64,000 bases of DNA from Aptenodytes patagonicus (GCF_965638725.1 NC_134981.1:43304849-43368848), one strand, 5' to 3'. Positions 1 to 11,851 are shown, counted from the stretch's first letter. The notes: generated from the letters alone by a model not told the origin. Made by a program: numbers and translations.

Positions 1-29
1 TGTATGAAATCCTTTCCACAGTGTTGTAC

Positions 30-110
30 CTGCCAAAATCCTCACTTCCTTCAGGAAGTCCAGGATTTCACTTGGCTTGTTTCCTTCTGTGCTCATCTCT
101 GGGCATTCGG
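30..110 (-). other. Candidate coding exon (left-arm copy), unrecognised
   Basis: On the minus strand an 81-bp stretch lies between a pyrimidine-rich acceptor (TTTTTTATTTCTAG) and a GGCAG|GTACA donor. Only one frame is open, and the exon is symmetric in phase (1-1). The peptide includes MSTEGNKPSEILDFLKEV. I do not recognise it. It is identical to the right-arm copy at 34645-34725. Chance is possible for so short a stretch. Confidence 0.28.
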
Positions 111-1580
111 CTAGAAATAAAAAAGGGAATCATTTCAGATTTTCTTCCTGCTTTCCCACTTGAGAATGGACTCTCATGTTCTGGGTGGCACCCATGGCAA
201 GTTGCTCATCAATAGTCAGTCTAAAATCTCCTAAACTGATGTCGTCCAGAGATCAAGGGTGAGGCCAGACTTTCCCTTGTGGGAAAGAGAGGATGAAAAC
301 CTTCAGTTACTCTTCCATTGCTCCTGAGTGAATAGAACAAAGCAAGGTGAAGTTATGGAAGTTTACAAACAAAAAACTTTCTGTAACAGAAATGCTATGG
401 TGTCTGTCATAGTATAGTAGAAGAAAGCAAGTGAAAAGCTCAGATAAAACTGTTGTGTATCCAAAATGGGATAATTCATTATCTGTGTTGAAGAATAGCC
501 TCTATACTTCATTTAATAAGAATAAAAGAAATTGTGAGCTTTTCTTTCTAATTAAAGACATGTTCATGGTACAGTGGATAAATGACTCAAACATCAAGGA
601 AGGTGATCTTGAAAATACGGAGGGAGTTAGATGAGAGAAAAAGTAAGTGGCATAGTGGCATTCAGTCAGATATCTTCTGGTGGCTCATCCAAATCTCACC
701 GAAATAGGTGGTTTCTGTAGGTTTTTATATTTACCTTTTTAGAGGGTGAAATATTTTTAACCTAGGAAAAATGACTTTATAGATTATAGAAGCCAGCCCT
801 CCGCCGTAGATGGCCCCAGTTTCATAAAATGTAGGTAGTAGCTGCCTCTTGAAATCGGTTAAACTTCTTGTCATCACTATTCCTATTGAGGGGCTTCTCT
901 AGAAAATTATTCCTATAGTATTGAAGAAAGCAACTGGCCCCCTCCCTGCACCTATTTTCTAACTGGGAAAGCTATTTTTATTAAATACAAAAGCAACCAA
1001 TGTGTCTAGATATGAAGTAGCTTGAATCCTCCATTTCTGTAATTAATCCAAACTAAAATCTTCAACTGAAACTTTCACAGACTCAAAAGTTCAATTTGTA
1101 TGCAAGTTGATCACCTCTGTTATTCAAATATAGAACTGACATTTAGTGGTAATTTGGTTTAGAAAAGCTAGATGTTTGTTTAACCTGTCATTACACTTTG
1201 CATAGACATATGAGTTATTTGAAGTGTCAAATATACACAGTACCTATCCAAAAAGTCTTTGATTATTTTTTTCTTTTTTTCTGTTTTGTTTCCTTTTATG
1301 TGTAATGTGGCTGACACAGGACATCAGGGACTTGCCGGGCTACTTGCATAAACTGCTGATAAGGTTTGAAATAACATTTTGCAATTGGTAGCTCTAACAA
1401 CTAGCATCTTCTCTGGATAAAACACAGAAGGGAACCCTCTAACATGCTAAATGGTGGGTTACACATTTCTTTTGGCCAAAGAAACCTCGATGTATATACA
1501 TGATGTGTGCCATAGCTCTTTCAGTTTAGGATTAAAATTAATGTCTTCCAGCTGTTTCATCAGGAATTGAACTGGAGGGT
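111..1580. other. No gene seen (left arm)
   Basis: AT-rich unique-looking DNA with only short open frames. No RNA gene, LTR or CR1 signature was recognised. Confidence 0.6.
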
Positions 1581-2151
1581 TGTACTAGGTCTGGCTGGGA
1601 TGGAGTTAACTTTCTTCATAGCAGCCCGTATGGTGCTGTGTTTTGCATTTGCGGCTAAAGCAGTGTTGGTAACACACCACTGTTTTGGCTATTGCTGAAC
1701 AGTGCTTGCACACTGTCAAGGCTTTCACTCTCTCCCCCCCCCCCAGCAAGTAGGCTGGGGGTGGGCAAGAGGTTGGTAGGGGGCATAGCCAAGACAGCGG
1801 ACCCCAACTGACCAATATGATGTTGCACTCAGCAATAAAAGCTCAGGGGAAAGAGGAGGATGGGGAGACATTCGTGATTATGGCATTTGTCTTCCCAAGC
1901 AACCGTTAAGCGTGATGAGGGCCTGCTCTCCAGGAAGTGGCTGGACATCTGCCTGCCGATGGGAAGTAGTGAATGAATTCCTCTTTTTTATTTGCTTGCG
2001 TGAACAGCTTTTGCTTTCCTTATTTAACTGTCATTATCTCAATCCACGAGTCGTCTTGCCTTCTTTCTATTTTCTCCCCATCCCGCAGGAGAGGGGAGTG
2101 AGCAAGAGGCAGGGTGGGTGTTTGGCTGCTGGCCAGGGTCAACCCACCACG
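1581..2151 (+). mobile_element. Solo LTR, second LTR family
   Basis: Starts TGTACTAGGTCTGGCTGGGA and ends near CAACCCACCACG, matching the LTR pattern of the other elements here but in a distinct family. It has an AATAAA at about 1834 and the pyrimidine stretch TTTCTCCCCATCC near its end. The flanks AGGGT and GGGGT look like a decayed 5-bp target duplication. No internal ERV sequence adjoins, so it is a solo LTR. Confidence 0.8.
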
Positions 2152-3384
2152 GGGGTTCAGTGCTGAAAGTACGGACTACTATAGCTTCGGGTAAGAAGCT
2201 AAGGATTTTGTAGGAGGGGACCGGTGTGAATGTTCACTGTCTGCTTTATACCAGTTGTGGATCTGGACCACAGCACATTTCATTAAGATATTTCCTAGTT
2301 GTACAGTTTGGAAATAACATGACTTTAGAGTGGCTGCTTTAGCAGATCATTAATAATTGGTGAAAAGGCTGCCTCTGTACAATTCGCTGTAACGAAGAGC
2401 CAAGTGTCAGTTGCGAACCAAACCTGCTCTATTATAAAGGAAAAGGGCTGTTTCCCTCTCTCCCTGCTTGCTTTCTCTCCTCACCCCCCACATCACCCCT
2501 TCCCCTTCCCATATGATTTCCCTGTAAGACTGGGATCTGACTCTGAGGGATCTTCATCGTGCAGTGGCAGGGCTGGGCAGCATGAATTGGGAGCCTGACA
2601 TGCAGCTGACTCTGCTGGGACCTCCTCTCCCACTTTATTGTTATTCTAGCAGGCCCTAATCAAACTCTCTCTCTCTGCCATTGCTTACATCAGAGATGAA
2701 AAATGAACCAGCCTGGGGTTCATATATCATATGGGGATTCTGTTGTCCCTCCTTCTGCAGGTGGCAGGTGTGAGAACTGCTGTCAACTTCAGCGCCTCTG
2801 TGAAGTTGAGTTGAGACTCTGGCTGAGTCTCAGTATTGCAAAACTTGAGCTTGATATCTGCTCCTAGGCACAAAAACAGTACGAACCCAGAAGCTGTGGT
2901 AGGAAGGCAATTTTGTTGCCACTTGCTCCTTAAATTATTAAAAGGATACCCTCTTTCTGTTGTGTATATATTTCTGAGATAAAACAGCTCTGGAGTAGGC
3001 TGTGAGGGATGATGTGGATGAGAGAAAGGGATATCTTATGTGTCTTGTCCTTGCTGTGAACGAGCTGGTGCTCTCTATCAGATGTGCTGTGAGGCACAGA
3101 GCATATTTGTGACTGCTACTTGCACAGAAAGTATGTGGCATAGCAGGGCCCTGAAGCTCAACTTCCTGATCACCCTAATTCTTGAACTTCTTTTTAAGAA
3201 GATGCCCTCCCTCCAGCCTGCCCTGCTCCCTCACTGGAGGCAGTAGGACAAGCCCTGGTTGGCGAGGCCCATGCCCTGCTGGCCTGGGGATTCTCCCTCT
3301 GTGACCCCCAGGGAGCTGTTGGCCCTCGCAGTGCCCTAAAATTACTGATCAGCCTCATCCAGACTTCATTTTGCTGTAGCACAC
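2152..3384. other. No gene seen (left arm)
   Basis: Unique-looking sequence with short CT-rich tracts (about 2455-2520 and 2665-2685). No coding exon, RNA gene or repeat family could be supported. Confidence 0.55.
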
Positions 3385-4340
3385 TGTATTGGGTTTATGT
3401 GACAAGGTTGGGGGGGGGTGTGTGATGCAGGGGTGGCCTCTGTGAGAAGGCGGCCAGGGGCTGCCCCGTGCCAGACACAGACGGTTCCAGCTGGCTTGGC
3501 AACGGACCAACCGCTGGCCAAAGCTGAGCCAATCAGCAAAGCTGGTGGTGCCTCTGTGAAAACATATTTAAGAAAGGGCAAAACGCTGCATGGCAATGTG
3601 AGGAGTGATGGGAAAAAAAATGTGAGAAACAACCCTGCGAACACCAAGGTCAGAGAAGAAGGAGAGGGAGGAGGTGCTCCAGGCACTGGAGCAGAGATTC
3701 CCCTGCAGCCCGTGGAAGAGACCATGGTGGAACATGTATTCCCTGCAGCCTGTGGAGGACCCCACATCAGAGCAGGTGGATATTCCCTGAAGGAAACTGC
3801 AGCCTGTGGACAGGCCATGCTGGAGCAGGCTCTCGTGACAGGAACTGCGGCCCGTGGAGGACCCATGCTGGAGCAGGCTTATACTGAAGGACTGTAGCCC
3901 GTGGAGAGGACCCACACTGGAGCAGGGGAAAAGTGTGAGGAGGAAGGCATGGCAGAGAGGAACTGTTACAGATTGTATTAGTAAGCTGTTCAGCTATTAG
4001 CAAGTTTTCTGAAAGGTTAGGATGTTATCGCTGTCATAACATCCACCAACATGCAGCAGAGACTGAAGAGGGTGGGGTTTTTTGTCTTCCTAGGTGGCTG
4101 TTGTTCAGAGACTGGCTGGGCATTGGTCTGCTTGTGGGAGGTGGTGAGTGATTGTTTTTGCATGGCTTGTTTTGTTTTTTTCTTTCTTTTTCCTTCACTT
4201 ATTCAACTGTCTTTATCTCAACCCACAAGTTTTCTTGCTTTTGCTCTTCCTATTCTCTCCCCCATCCTGCTGTGGGGGTGAGGGAAGCGAGCAAGTGGCT
4301 GTGTGGGTGCTTAGCTGCTGGCCAGGGTCAACCTACCCCA
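3385..4340 (+). mobile_element. Long LTR, third family
   Basis: Begins TGTATTGGGTTTATGTGACA and ends near GGTCAACCTACCCCA. The 3' third (after about 4080) resembles the ends of the other LTRs (CTTTATCTCAACCCACAAG, CTCTCCCCCATCC). The 5' part is unrelated and carries a degenerate tandem repeat at about 3703-3930. At about 955 bp it is roughly 1.7 times as long as the other LTRs. No internal ERV sequence or clear target duplication flanks it. Confidence 0.75.
3703..3930 (+). repeat. Degenerate tandem repeat inside LTR
   Basis: About five imperfect copies of a 40-55-bp unit, each starting CTGCAGCCYGTGGA and usually ending in GGAGCAGG. The repeat lies within the 5' part of the third-family LTR. 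Confidence 0.7.
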
Positions 4341-6940
4341 CATTCACCCCGGCAACTTGTGTCACTTATTTATATGCTCTAATTGGAATCCCACCGCTGC
4401 TGGACCTGTGCTGATTTCTAAGACTTTATGATACCATTCCACAATAGTGGAGGAAGGAGAAGAAATACCAAATAATTATTCCACACAGATAGCACAATTA
4501 CATATTAGAAGGAGGCATGCTTTACAATTTCTACTTTTGATTTCTTACTCTTCCACTAATCTGCACATCCCTCTGCTCCTCCAGTGCATCACCAATGAAA
4601 ATGCAGATTTGCTCTAGATCAAAACCATCATGCATTATAAGGGACATTTAGGATAAGCAAAAGATAAGGACACTGGATTGACAGCTCTAAAATTCTGACC
4701 AAGATTTTCAAAATGGGGATTGCCTTAGTTCATGGGGGTGGAGCTTAAGAAATAACAAGAGAGAATTGCTGCATGCCTTTCCTCCAGTAAAGGGTCCCTC
4801 CTCAAGGGATGGAGTTTTTTCGGGCTAACAAAACTTTATTACTATTAAGCATGTTGAAAATAATGGATGGGACCACAGAACAGCTGGGAAAACCATTTCT
4901 TCCCTTAATTCACTTATCCATCCTTTCTGGATGTCTTTACAGAACTTGGAGATCACACAAACTTAATGACTTCCTTTCTTGTCCCTGCTTTTTTTTTTCT
5001 CATTATCAGTGGATCCTGCCACCTATGAGGAATGTCTTACCTAGCTAATTGCATCAGCTTTAATACTATTTTGCACAGCCATTGCAGGCGCTCAGCAGGT
5101 GACTATTACATCATTCTTAATCTAACTACCTTTTTATTAGTAGTATTCTCACAATTTGGTGCAATTTTGTAAGAGAACTTTAACTCGGTACAATTACTGA
5201 TATCATAATACATGCAATATTTCTATTTCAGCCTATGCAAAAGCAGAGAGGGACTTGGCGGGGGGGGGGGGGATATCAAGTGTATGACCTTACTTTTAAC
5301 TTTACAGAATCCAATATCTGAAGAATTTTGACCCATTAAGCCCAGTGAGACAGTGTTACATCTAAATATAAGATCATACCTTGTAAAGTTGGCAGTGTGC
5401 AAGTTGAAGATGTTAGCAGCACTTTTCATCTCCATAAAATATATGTAATTTCTGATTCATGTAGCAATTGATTCTAAATAATTAAATTTTATTTGCCCAT
5501 ATTTGAAAAATAAATATTTTTTCCGTTGATACTTTAGCATCAGTGCTTTCATTTTACCATCAAAACATAGTTACCATGGATTTACACTGGCATTGCTGTA
5601 GTTGAAAAAGTCATTCTAGCTTGCTTAATAACATGATCCCTTATTAAACTGTAAAACGCGAAAGGTGGACTTTCCTTTTATCACATGACAGATGTATGGT
5701 GTGTATAGTTGCTTTCAGATCTTAAATGCACTGTATATAAGGTTCTTACACCTATAGTCAATAGCCCTCCCAATTCAAAACATGTGTGAAGTGTAAGGCT
5801 GATTCATTGTGTTTATTGGGGGCTTTTAAATTTGTTTCTACAGTTCTGATTCTCTGAAAGACTCTACAAATTCTACAAAACATTGAAATTCCATGTCACA
5901 AGAGTGCATCTGCTTGTTGTTGTCACCATCATGCCTAAATCATACCTAAAGCCCTTTGGATACATTCATATCACATACTAATGTCAATTTATGTTGTGGC
6001 CCCATTTGTAGAAATCATATCTCTGAGAAGTTTGCAAAATTCATATACTTACAGAATAAATGGAAGCAGGGGAAGAGATGAAAGCTAATGTCCAGTTTTA
6101 TGTCACCTGCAGTACCACATTCTACTTGACACACACTTAATTGTATTTGTGTGATTGGTTTTTCAATTTATGAGATGGCTCACTTGGGGAATAAGTTTGG
6201 GACAGAGGAATGGAACTGTGACTGAGGGAAGAGCATCTCACTTCTCCCTTCCTAGCTAGGTTGATCTGCCGCACCTCCCCTCCCCTCCCCTCTCCTCCCT
6301 TCCCCCTTATCCCTTTTGACGCATTGTCCTGCATATAACAGGGTCTTCTTCACCCCCTTCCTTACTACAGAGGTTATAGGGCACTTACTTTTATGGTGAC
6401 TGACAGCACCTCCAGTTCAGACAATGGAAGACAGGGAAGAATTATGCTGCTCTTCAACTGTTGTCAAAGTAGGTAGTTATTAAAGCAATCTGTACTTCAA
6501 GCTGGCTCTGGTTTCATAAGTTCAGCAACCGAACAACTATTTGAAGTGATATCCCTTTCGTGTGTAACTAATGAGTACAATGGTGGGGAAGCCAGGCAAA
6601 TATGGGGAAAAATGAGATATTTCCATTTATATGTGGAGAAGGGAAGAGAGGAGAAGAGAGGGAAGTCTCAGAAGGATATAGATGATTTCTCGCTAGCCTC
6701 TGTGTAAGAAAGACGACTGAGGAAATGGAACAAAGCTGTCTGTCTTCCCTGCTAGATCACCTACAAGCTCAGGACAAAGGATCTCATCCAAACCCTTCTG
6801 AGGTCAGTATTGACTCCTGTAGTTTTTAATTGCATTTGAGAGATCTAGTAGGAGGAACTGTACATGCTGGAAAGTTTTATGGAAATGTTCCTTCCCTGAA
6901 GTATAATTCTTCTCGCTTCTCTCCTTTATTCCCTATATTT
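4341..6940. other. No gene seen (left arm)
   Basis: About 2.6 kb of AT-rich DNA. Visible landmarks are a G-run at 5259-5271, an A/T-rich stretch at 5450-5525, and a CCCCT-rich patch at 6275-6305. No splice-flanked open frame or known repeat was recognised. Confidence 0.55.
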
Positions 6941-6945
6941 CCATG

Positions 6946-7492
6946 TGTCCTGGTTTCGGCAGGGACAGAGTTAATTTCCTTCCTAGTAGCGGGTACAGTG
7001 CTGTGTTTTGGATTTAGGATGAGAACAAAGTTGATAACGCACCGATGTTTTAGTTGTTGCTAGGTAATGCTTACACTAGCCAAGGACTTTTTAGTTTCCC
7101 ATGCTCTACCGACTGAGAAGGCTGGAGGTGCACAAGAAGCTGGGAGGGGGCACAGCCAAACTGGCCAAAGGGACATTCCATACCATGTGACATCATGCTC
7201 AGTACATAAACTGGGGGAAAGCTGGCCAGGGGGGGCCGCTGCTCGGGGACTGTCTGGGCATCGGTCGGCAGGTGGTGAGCAATTGTACTGTGCATCACTT
7301 GTTTTGTGTATTATTATTATTATCATGTTATTATTATCATCATTTTATTTCAATTGTTGAGCTGTTTTTATCTCAACCCACGAGTTTTTCTCACTTCTGC
7401 TTTTCCAATTCTCTCCCCCATCCCACCGGGGAAGGGGGAGTGAGCGAGCGGCTGCGTGGTGCTCAGTTGCCGACTGAGGTTAAACCACGACA
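6946..7492 (+). mobile_element. 5' LTR of split provirus (left arm)
   Basis: 547 bp from TGTCCTGGTTTCGGCAGGGA to AAACCACGACA, directly followed by a primer binding site. The flanking base group is CCATG (6941-6945), repeated beside the 3' LTR at 12596-12600 as CATGG. A TATA-like ACATAAAC lies at about 7205, downstream of a mutated CRE (TGACATCA). It differs from the 3' LTR at 12601-13147 by roughly 3% by eye, as expected of the two LTRs of one provirus. Confidence 0.92.
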
Positions 7493-7500
7493 GTCCTTTT

Positions 7501-7518
7501 TGGCGCCCAACGTGGGGC
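7501..7518 (+). promoter_or_regulatory. Primer binding site, tRNA-Lys(1,2) type
   Basis: TGGCGCCCAACGTGGGGC lies 8 bases after the LTR. It is complementary to the 3' end of tRNA-Lys(CTT), the primer type used by betaretroviruses and foamy viruses. The following bases ACGAA nearly extend the complementarity; the tRNA complement would read TCGAA. Confidence 0.93.
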
Positions 7519-7594
7519 ACGAAGGGTTTGAGATAATAACAGATTAACCAGAGTGTATTAAGGAACTTATATCTGTTAATGGTTGTGGGTCACA

Positions 7595-9140
7595 ATGTTG
7601 GTTTCTCTGTTCTCGATATTGATTTGTATAATCTGCATTGTGCTCCTTTTTTTTCCTGTACATGTTAAAGATTGGTGTTGGTTTTTGCAGTTTGCTGTGG
7701 CCTGCAGTGAGTAGTGATGTCTCGCTTGTGAGGTTTGTTTTTAGAACATTGACCTTGACGTTAGTGTGGTATGTAAGTTTCGCAATGAAGCCGTTACTGT
7801 ACCACGGATACCATTTCGTGGAGACAACTAGCAATTACAGTGACTTTTCTGAGAGTTTTTTTACGGAGGAAATACAGAATGGCAGTGTCACGACCTTCTT
7901 CTATGATGTTTCCTCCTTCATTACAGTAACTTTTCAGCATTTTGAACAGCCTTGGGTCGTTAAGATACTTCTATTGGTACTTCTTGGGAATATTGTTTCG
8001 GTGTTGTCTAAAGTTGGTAAGAAATTTAAGAATATCATCCAGAGATCTGCCCCAAGGCTGCAAAGTTATGAGTGGCAGGGTGTGTGGGACAAGATGGGCA
8101 AGTACCTAGGCCAATGGGCACCCCCAGTGTTTTGGAACTTCACCCCTGAGCAAGTGCAGAATCCTGAAAAGTTAGTAGAATATTTGGACAAAGTATGCCG
8201 TCACCCTGGCAACTCCAGAGAGATGCAGATCATTGCAACGTGCTGGGGCCTGGTCCATGCCTACCGAGCCCTGTTCAACACCATTCAGTACCCTCAAAGG
8301 GAAGAGAAGGTCTCTGGCTCTGACAGTAAAACGACACGCACTGCGGCCACTCAGACCCAGGCGACGCCCTGCAGCCACTCCGACCCCAGCGACACGCCGT
8401 GCAGCCACTCAGACTCCGGCGACAGGCCCTGCGGCCACTCAGACTCCGGCGACAGGCCCTGCGGACACTCAGACCCCGGCGACAGGCCCTGCGGCTGAAC
8501 CAAAGAACCAGCCTGTGCCGGTATCAGTCGCCCCTGTACACAAGAAGAAATCTTGGAAGCGGAAGTCGGCTCGTTTAGTAAGGGAGGAAGAAGCTTCTTC
8601 TAAAAGGGGTCTGGAGGAAGAAGTGTACGAGACAGACGACCCTGGAGAAGGGCCATCATGAGAAGAGGAGGAGGAGAGCCGACCGCTGATCGGGGAGGAA
8701 GAAGAGGAAGAACTCATAAACAAGGCAGTGACCACCCGATCTCTATCCCTGAGTGAGCTGCGAGATACACGAAAAGATTTCAGCCGTCGTCCAGGCGAGC
8801 ATAGTGTCACCTGGCTGCTCCGATGCTGGGATAATGGGGCCAGTAGCCTGGAATTAGAGGGTAGGGAAGCCAAGCAGCTGGGATCCCTTTCTAGGGAAGG
8901 GGGCATTGACAAAGCGATTGGAAAAGGGACACGAGTCCTCAGCCTTTGGAGGCGACTCTTGTCAAGCGTGAAGGAAAGGTATCCCTTCAAGGAAGATGTC
9001 ATATGTCGCCCAGGCAAGTGGACCACCATGGAGAAGGGTATCCAGTTTCTGAGAGAATTAGCTGTGCTGGAGGTGATTTATGGTGACCTGAACAATGAAC
9101 AGCTATCCAAAGATCCAGACGAAGCCAAATGCATGACCCA
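7595..9140 (+). pseudogene. gag: ERV gag, 5' half (broken)
   Basis: The frame opens with an ATG at 7595. Hydrophobic stretches near the start (around MLKIGVGFCSLLW), around FRTLTLTLVWYVSF, and around VKILLLVLLGNIV suggest membrane association. A conserved block follows (FTPEQVQNPEKLVEYL, CRHPGN), then a Thr/Pro/Ala repeat, a basic patch (KKKSWKRK), acidic runs, and the start of the capsid-like region (VTWLLRCWDNGAS). Breaks visible: a frameshift in the T-run at about 7650, a 2-bp loss at the start of the repeat, and TGA at 8659-8661. The gene stops at 9140, where inverted integrase sequence begins. The continuation of this gag is found at 17434 on the + strand. Confidence 0.88.
8336..8495 (+). 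repeat. 30-bp coding minisatellite in gag
   Basis: About five copies of a 30-bp unit (ACTCAGACCCCGGCGACAGG plus ten more bases) encoding ATQTPATGPA-like decapeptides. The first unit has lost 2 bp. The right arm has one unit fewer. Confidence 0.9.
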
Positions 9141-9237
9141 CAAGAGGCTTGTGGGTGATAGGGGATGTGATACACCCAGTCAGTGCCGTGATTCTTGGCC
9201 CAGGAGTCTATGAGGTTGTTTTGGAAATGAGTCCCAG
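9141..9237 (-). pseudogene. pol: Inverted integrase fragment
   Basis: Read on the minus strand this encodes GTHFQNNLIDSWAKNHG and WVYHIPYHPQAS, matching the region just after the second catalytic Asp of the integrases at 13.6 kb and 45.2 kb but clearly diverged from them. It abuts plus-strand gag at a small perfect hairpin (9136-9156). It comes from a related but different ERV copy. Confidence 0.8.
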
Positions 9238-9239
9238 CC

Positions 9240-9415
9240 AATACGGATTTATTGAGACTAATAATGTCAAATCAAGCTAATTTCCTTCTATGATGGGTTA
9301 AAAGCCTTGTAGATGGACAAAAGACAGTAGATGCAGTAAGTCTTACTTTGGGAAGGCTGTTGACTGTCTCTGATGACCTTTTTGCAAGTATGTTACAGAA
9401 ATAGTCTAGGAGGGA
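9240..9415 (+). mobile_element. Degenerate CR1-like reverse transcriptase fragment
   Basis: Frames here read FYDGLKALVDGQKTVDAV and, after a shift, FGKAVDCL. These resemble the [18 protein letters not shown] and [10 protein letters not shown] stretches of the CR1 at 48952-50618. It is heavily decayed and short, so the assignment is moderate. Confidence 0.5.
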
Positions 9416-9422
9416 GCTATTC

Positions 9423-10340
9423 ATGAGACTAAAGTCTCACTTGCTCTCCAATGCTTCCAAGTATGTGACTCATGCCCAAGAGGCCCCACTGTACAATAAA
9501 TTACCAGAAAATAAGAAACAATATGCTCTGTTTACTGATGGGTCCTGTCATATTGTGGGAAACCATCAGAAGTGGGAAGCTGCTATACGGAGTCCCACAC
9601 AACTAATTAAAAAGGGTCCTGGTCCACTCAGAGCCCATTTAATGTCAGCCCCACGTGGGCCCAGCTATTACAAAAAGTAGTTTCTGCTATGCCCGTTCTG
9701 TTTTCTTCCCATCTCCCTGAAGATGCAGCTATAGTTACCACCAAACCCCCTTGTGTCCGGGTACTTAAAAATCCCCCTAAGCCTGTGCGAAAGGGCCGTG
9801 ACCCAAAGCACCCTGAAGTGTGGAAAGCCTGTTTGGCCCTGGGCATTCCCCGACAGGCAATCCACAGAGTCCCATCATCAGTGTTATTGGCTCTTGCCAA
9901 CAACCCCCACCATGCCACACATCCTCCCACTGGAGGTGAGGGCCCAAGTGCCCCTCCTGCCGTTCCATGAGCTGGAAACCCGGAAACTGGACACCACTCA
10001 CCACCCCCCAGCTTTGCGTTACCCAGATTTATCAGACATACGATTAACATCATCGGGTGGGCCAGTCAGAATCCACCGATCCCTCTGAGGTGGCATGGAG
10101 GGTGTGGCTTATAGGGACTTCCGATCCGGAGGTAGATGTCACCATCAATGGTAAACTGCATTTGCATTGCCTCATTGATACGGGTGCTCAAATTTCTGTC
10201 ATCAATAGATCACACTGGAGGGGAGCACTTCCCTCACGCTCTGTAGTAGTCCATGGGTTAACAGGACCCGCCTCAGCCCTTCCCGTAGTCACAGTCAAGT
10301 GTGACTTCCCTAATGGACGCACGGCCTGAGGATCTGCAGT
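9423..10340 (+). pseudogene. Rearranged fragment of a second ERV (RNase H, then gag/protease)
   Basis: The first part encodes YALFTDGSCHIVGNHQKWE, the RNase H start with its first catalytic Asp. It is followed without a break by a different stretch (about 9689-10010) rich in Pro and Lys, possibly a Gag end, and then by a protease-like segment around HLHCLIDTGAQISVIN, which carries the active-site D-T-G (about 10155-10210). The order is reversed relative to a retrovirus, where protease precedes RNase H, so pieces of two or more copies are joined. The sequence is diverged from the main family and was probably older. Confidence 0.7.
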
Positions 10341-10368
10341 TTTGGGAGATTCTAACGCCCAAGGTATG

Positions 10369-10419
10369 TGTATTGGGTCCGGCTGGGTTGGAGTTAACTT
10401 TCCTCATAGCAGCCCCAAG
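10369..10419 (+). mobile_element. LTR tip fragment
   Basis: About 50 bp starting TGTATTGGGTCCGGCTGGGT and running into GGAGTTAACTTTCC, matching the start of second-family LTRs such as 1581. The rest of the LTR is absent. Confidence 0.6.
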
Positions 10420-11273
10420 TGCAGCCTCATAGCAGTCACACTTGACATCACAGGTTTTGCCGTCCAGCAGCAGTTCCAGTCCAAGTCCCACTTAGGACCT
10501 GCAACTGCTTGATTTTATAGACAGTGCTCTGTGTGCTGTTACGCTTCCCTGTTCTTTGACGGGGTCATCAACAACACCTGGTTGGCCAGGTGCCTGGGAC
10601 CTTCAAGGCCGGTAAGGAGGGAAGAAGTTGGCCTGGCACCCAGGAACCTTGAGGCCGATAGGGAGGGGGAGAAGAAGTCTGCCTGGTGCGCAGGACCTTC
10701 AAGGCCTGATGAGGAGGGGAAAGGGGACTGATACGTGACCAGCTCGGTCACAGAGAATGGCCATTTGCCTTATAAAATGGCGTTAGTTATGCTAACCATA
10801 TTTCCAGGGGTCAGGAGCAGGGGGTACTGGTCACACTTACATTTTAAGAGGAGAAGACAACTGTTGATGGTGTTTAAAAGAAAATGCCTCTCCATCAGGA
10901 GCAAGTTCAAGGCTGTGAAAACTGAATAGGAGAGCCATCAGTTAAGTGTTGGTCTTGAGGTAGCATCCCTATCCTCAGTTCGTATTCCTGACTAGCTCAA
11001 ACTCTGCATACTGACTTTTGTTAACCCCTCTAATTCGTGGGCTTGAATTCTGCGGTAGGGGTCAGGTGCCTAGAAACAAGGTGTGTGGAGGTGTATGTAG
11101 CTGTTACATCTACATCTTTCTGAGAATACTGGCTGTAATTACTTATGTGCACCTGGCTGAATACTGGAGTTCTGTCCTTAAAAATAAATTGTCTGCATTA
11201 TTGAGTACTATGTGACAACTTGAGAACTTGTCACTCTCCACATTGTCTGACATCTGCATTGCAATTTCCCAAG
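10420..11273. other. No gene; short tandem repeat
   Basis: At about 10580-10725 three imperfect units of about 50 bp contain GACCTTCAAGGCC followed by AGGAGGG-like purines. The remainder is unique-looking. A TATAAAATGG lies at 10780. No coding sequence is supported. Confidence 0.5.
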
Positions 11274-11278
11274 ATGGT

Positions 11279-11846
11279 TGTGCTGGTTTTGGCTGGGATA
11301 GAGTTAATTTTCTTCCTAGTAGCTAGTATGGGGCTATGTTTTGGATTTGTGCTGGAAACAGTGTTGATAACACAGGGATGTTTTAGTTGTTGCTAAGTAG
11401 TGCTTACACTAGTCAAGGACTTTTCAGCTTCCTATGCTCTGCCAGAGAGGAGGTGCACAAGAAGCTGGGAGGGAGCATAGCCAGGACAGCTGACCCAAAC
11501 TGGCCAAAGGGGTATTCCATACCATGTGACGTCATGCTCAGTATATAAACTGGGGGGAGTTGGCCGGGGGGCGGCGATCACTGCTCAGGGACGAGCTGGG
11601 CATCGGTTGGCGGGTGGTGAGCAATTGCGTTGTGCATCACTTGTTTTGTATATTCTTTTATCATTATTATTATTATTATTATTTTCTCTTCCTTTTCTGT
11701 CCTATTAAACTGTCTTTATCTCAACCCACGGGTTTTACTTTTTTTTTCCCAATTCTCTCCCCCATCCCACCGGGGGGGGGGGGAGGGGGGAGGGTGAGCG
11801 AGCGGCTGTGTGGTACTTAGTTGCTGACTGGGGTTAAACCATGACA
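11279..11846 (+). mobile_element. Solo LTR with perfect 5-bp target duplication
   Basis: 568 bp from TGTGCTGGTTTTGGCTGGGA to AAACCATGACA, main ERV family. Flanked by ATGGT at 11274-11278 and at 11847-11851. It carries an intact CRE (TGACGTCA, 11527-11534), a TATA box (TATATAAA, about 11541) and ATTAAA near the end. The G-run at 11772 differs in length from the right-arm copy. Confidence 0.93.
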
Positions 11847-11851
11847 ATGGT

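Noticed and set aside
3418-3897. A 159-codon open frame and the opposing 166-codon frame at 3366-3866
   Set aside because: They lie within an LTR over its degenerate tandem repeat and show no protein features.
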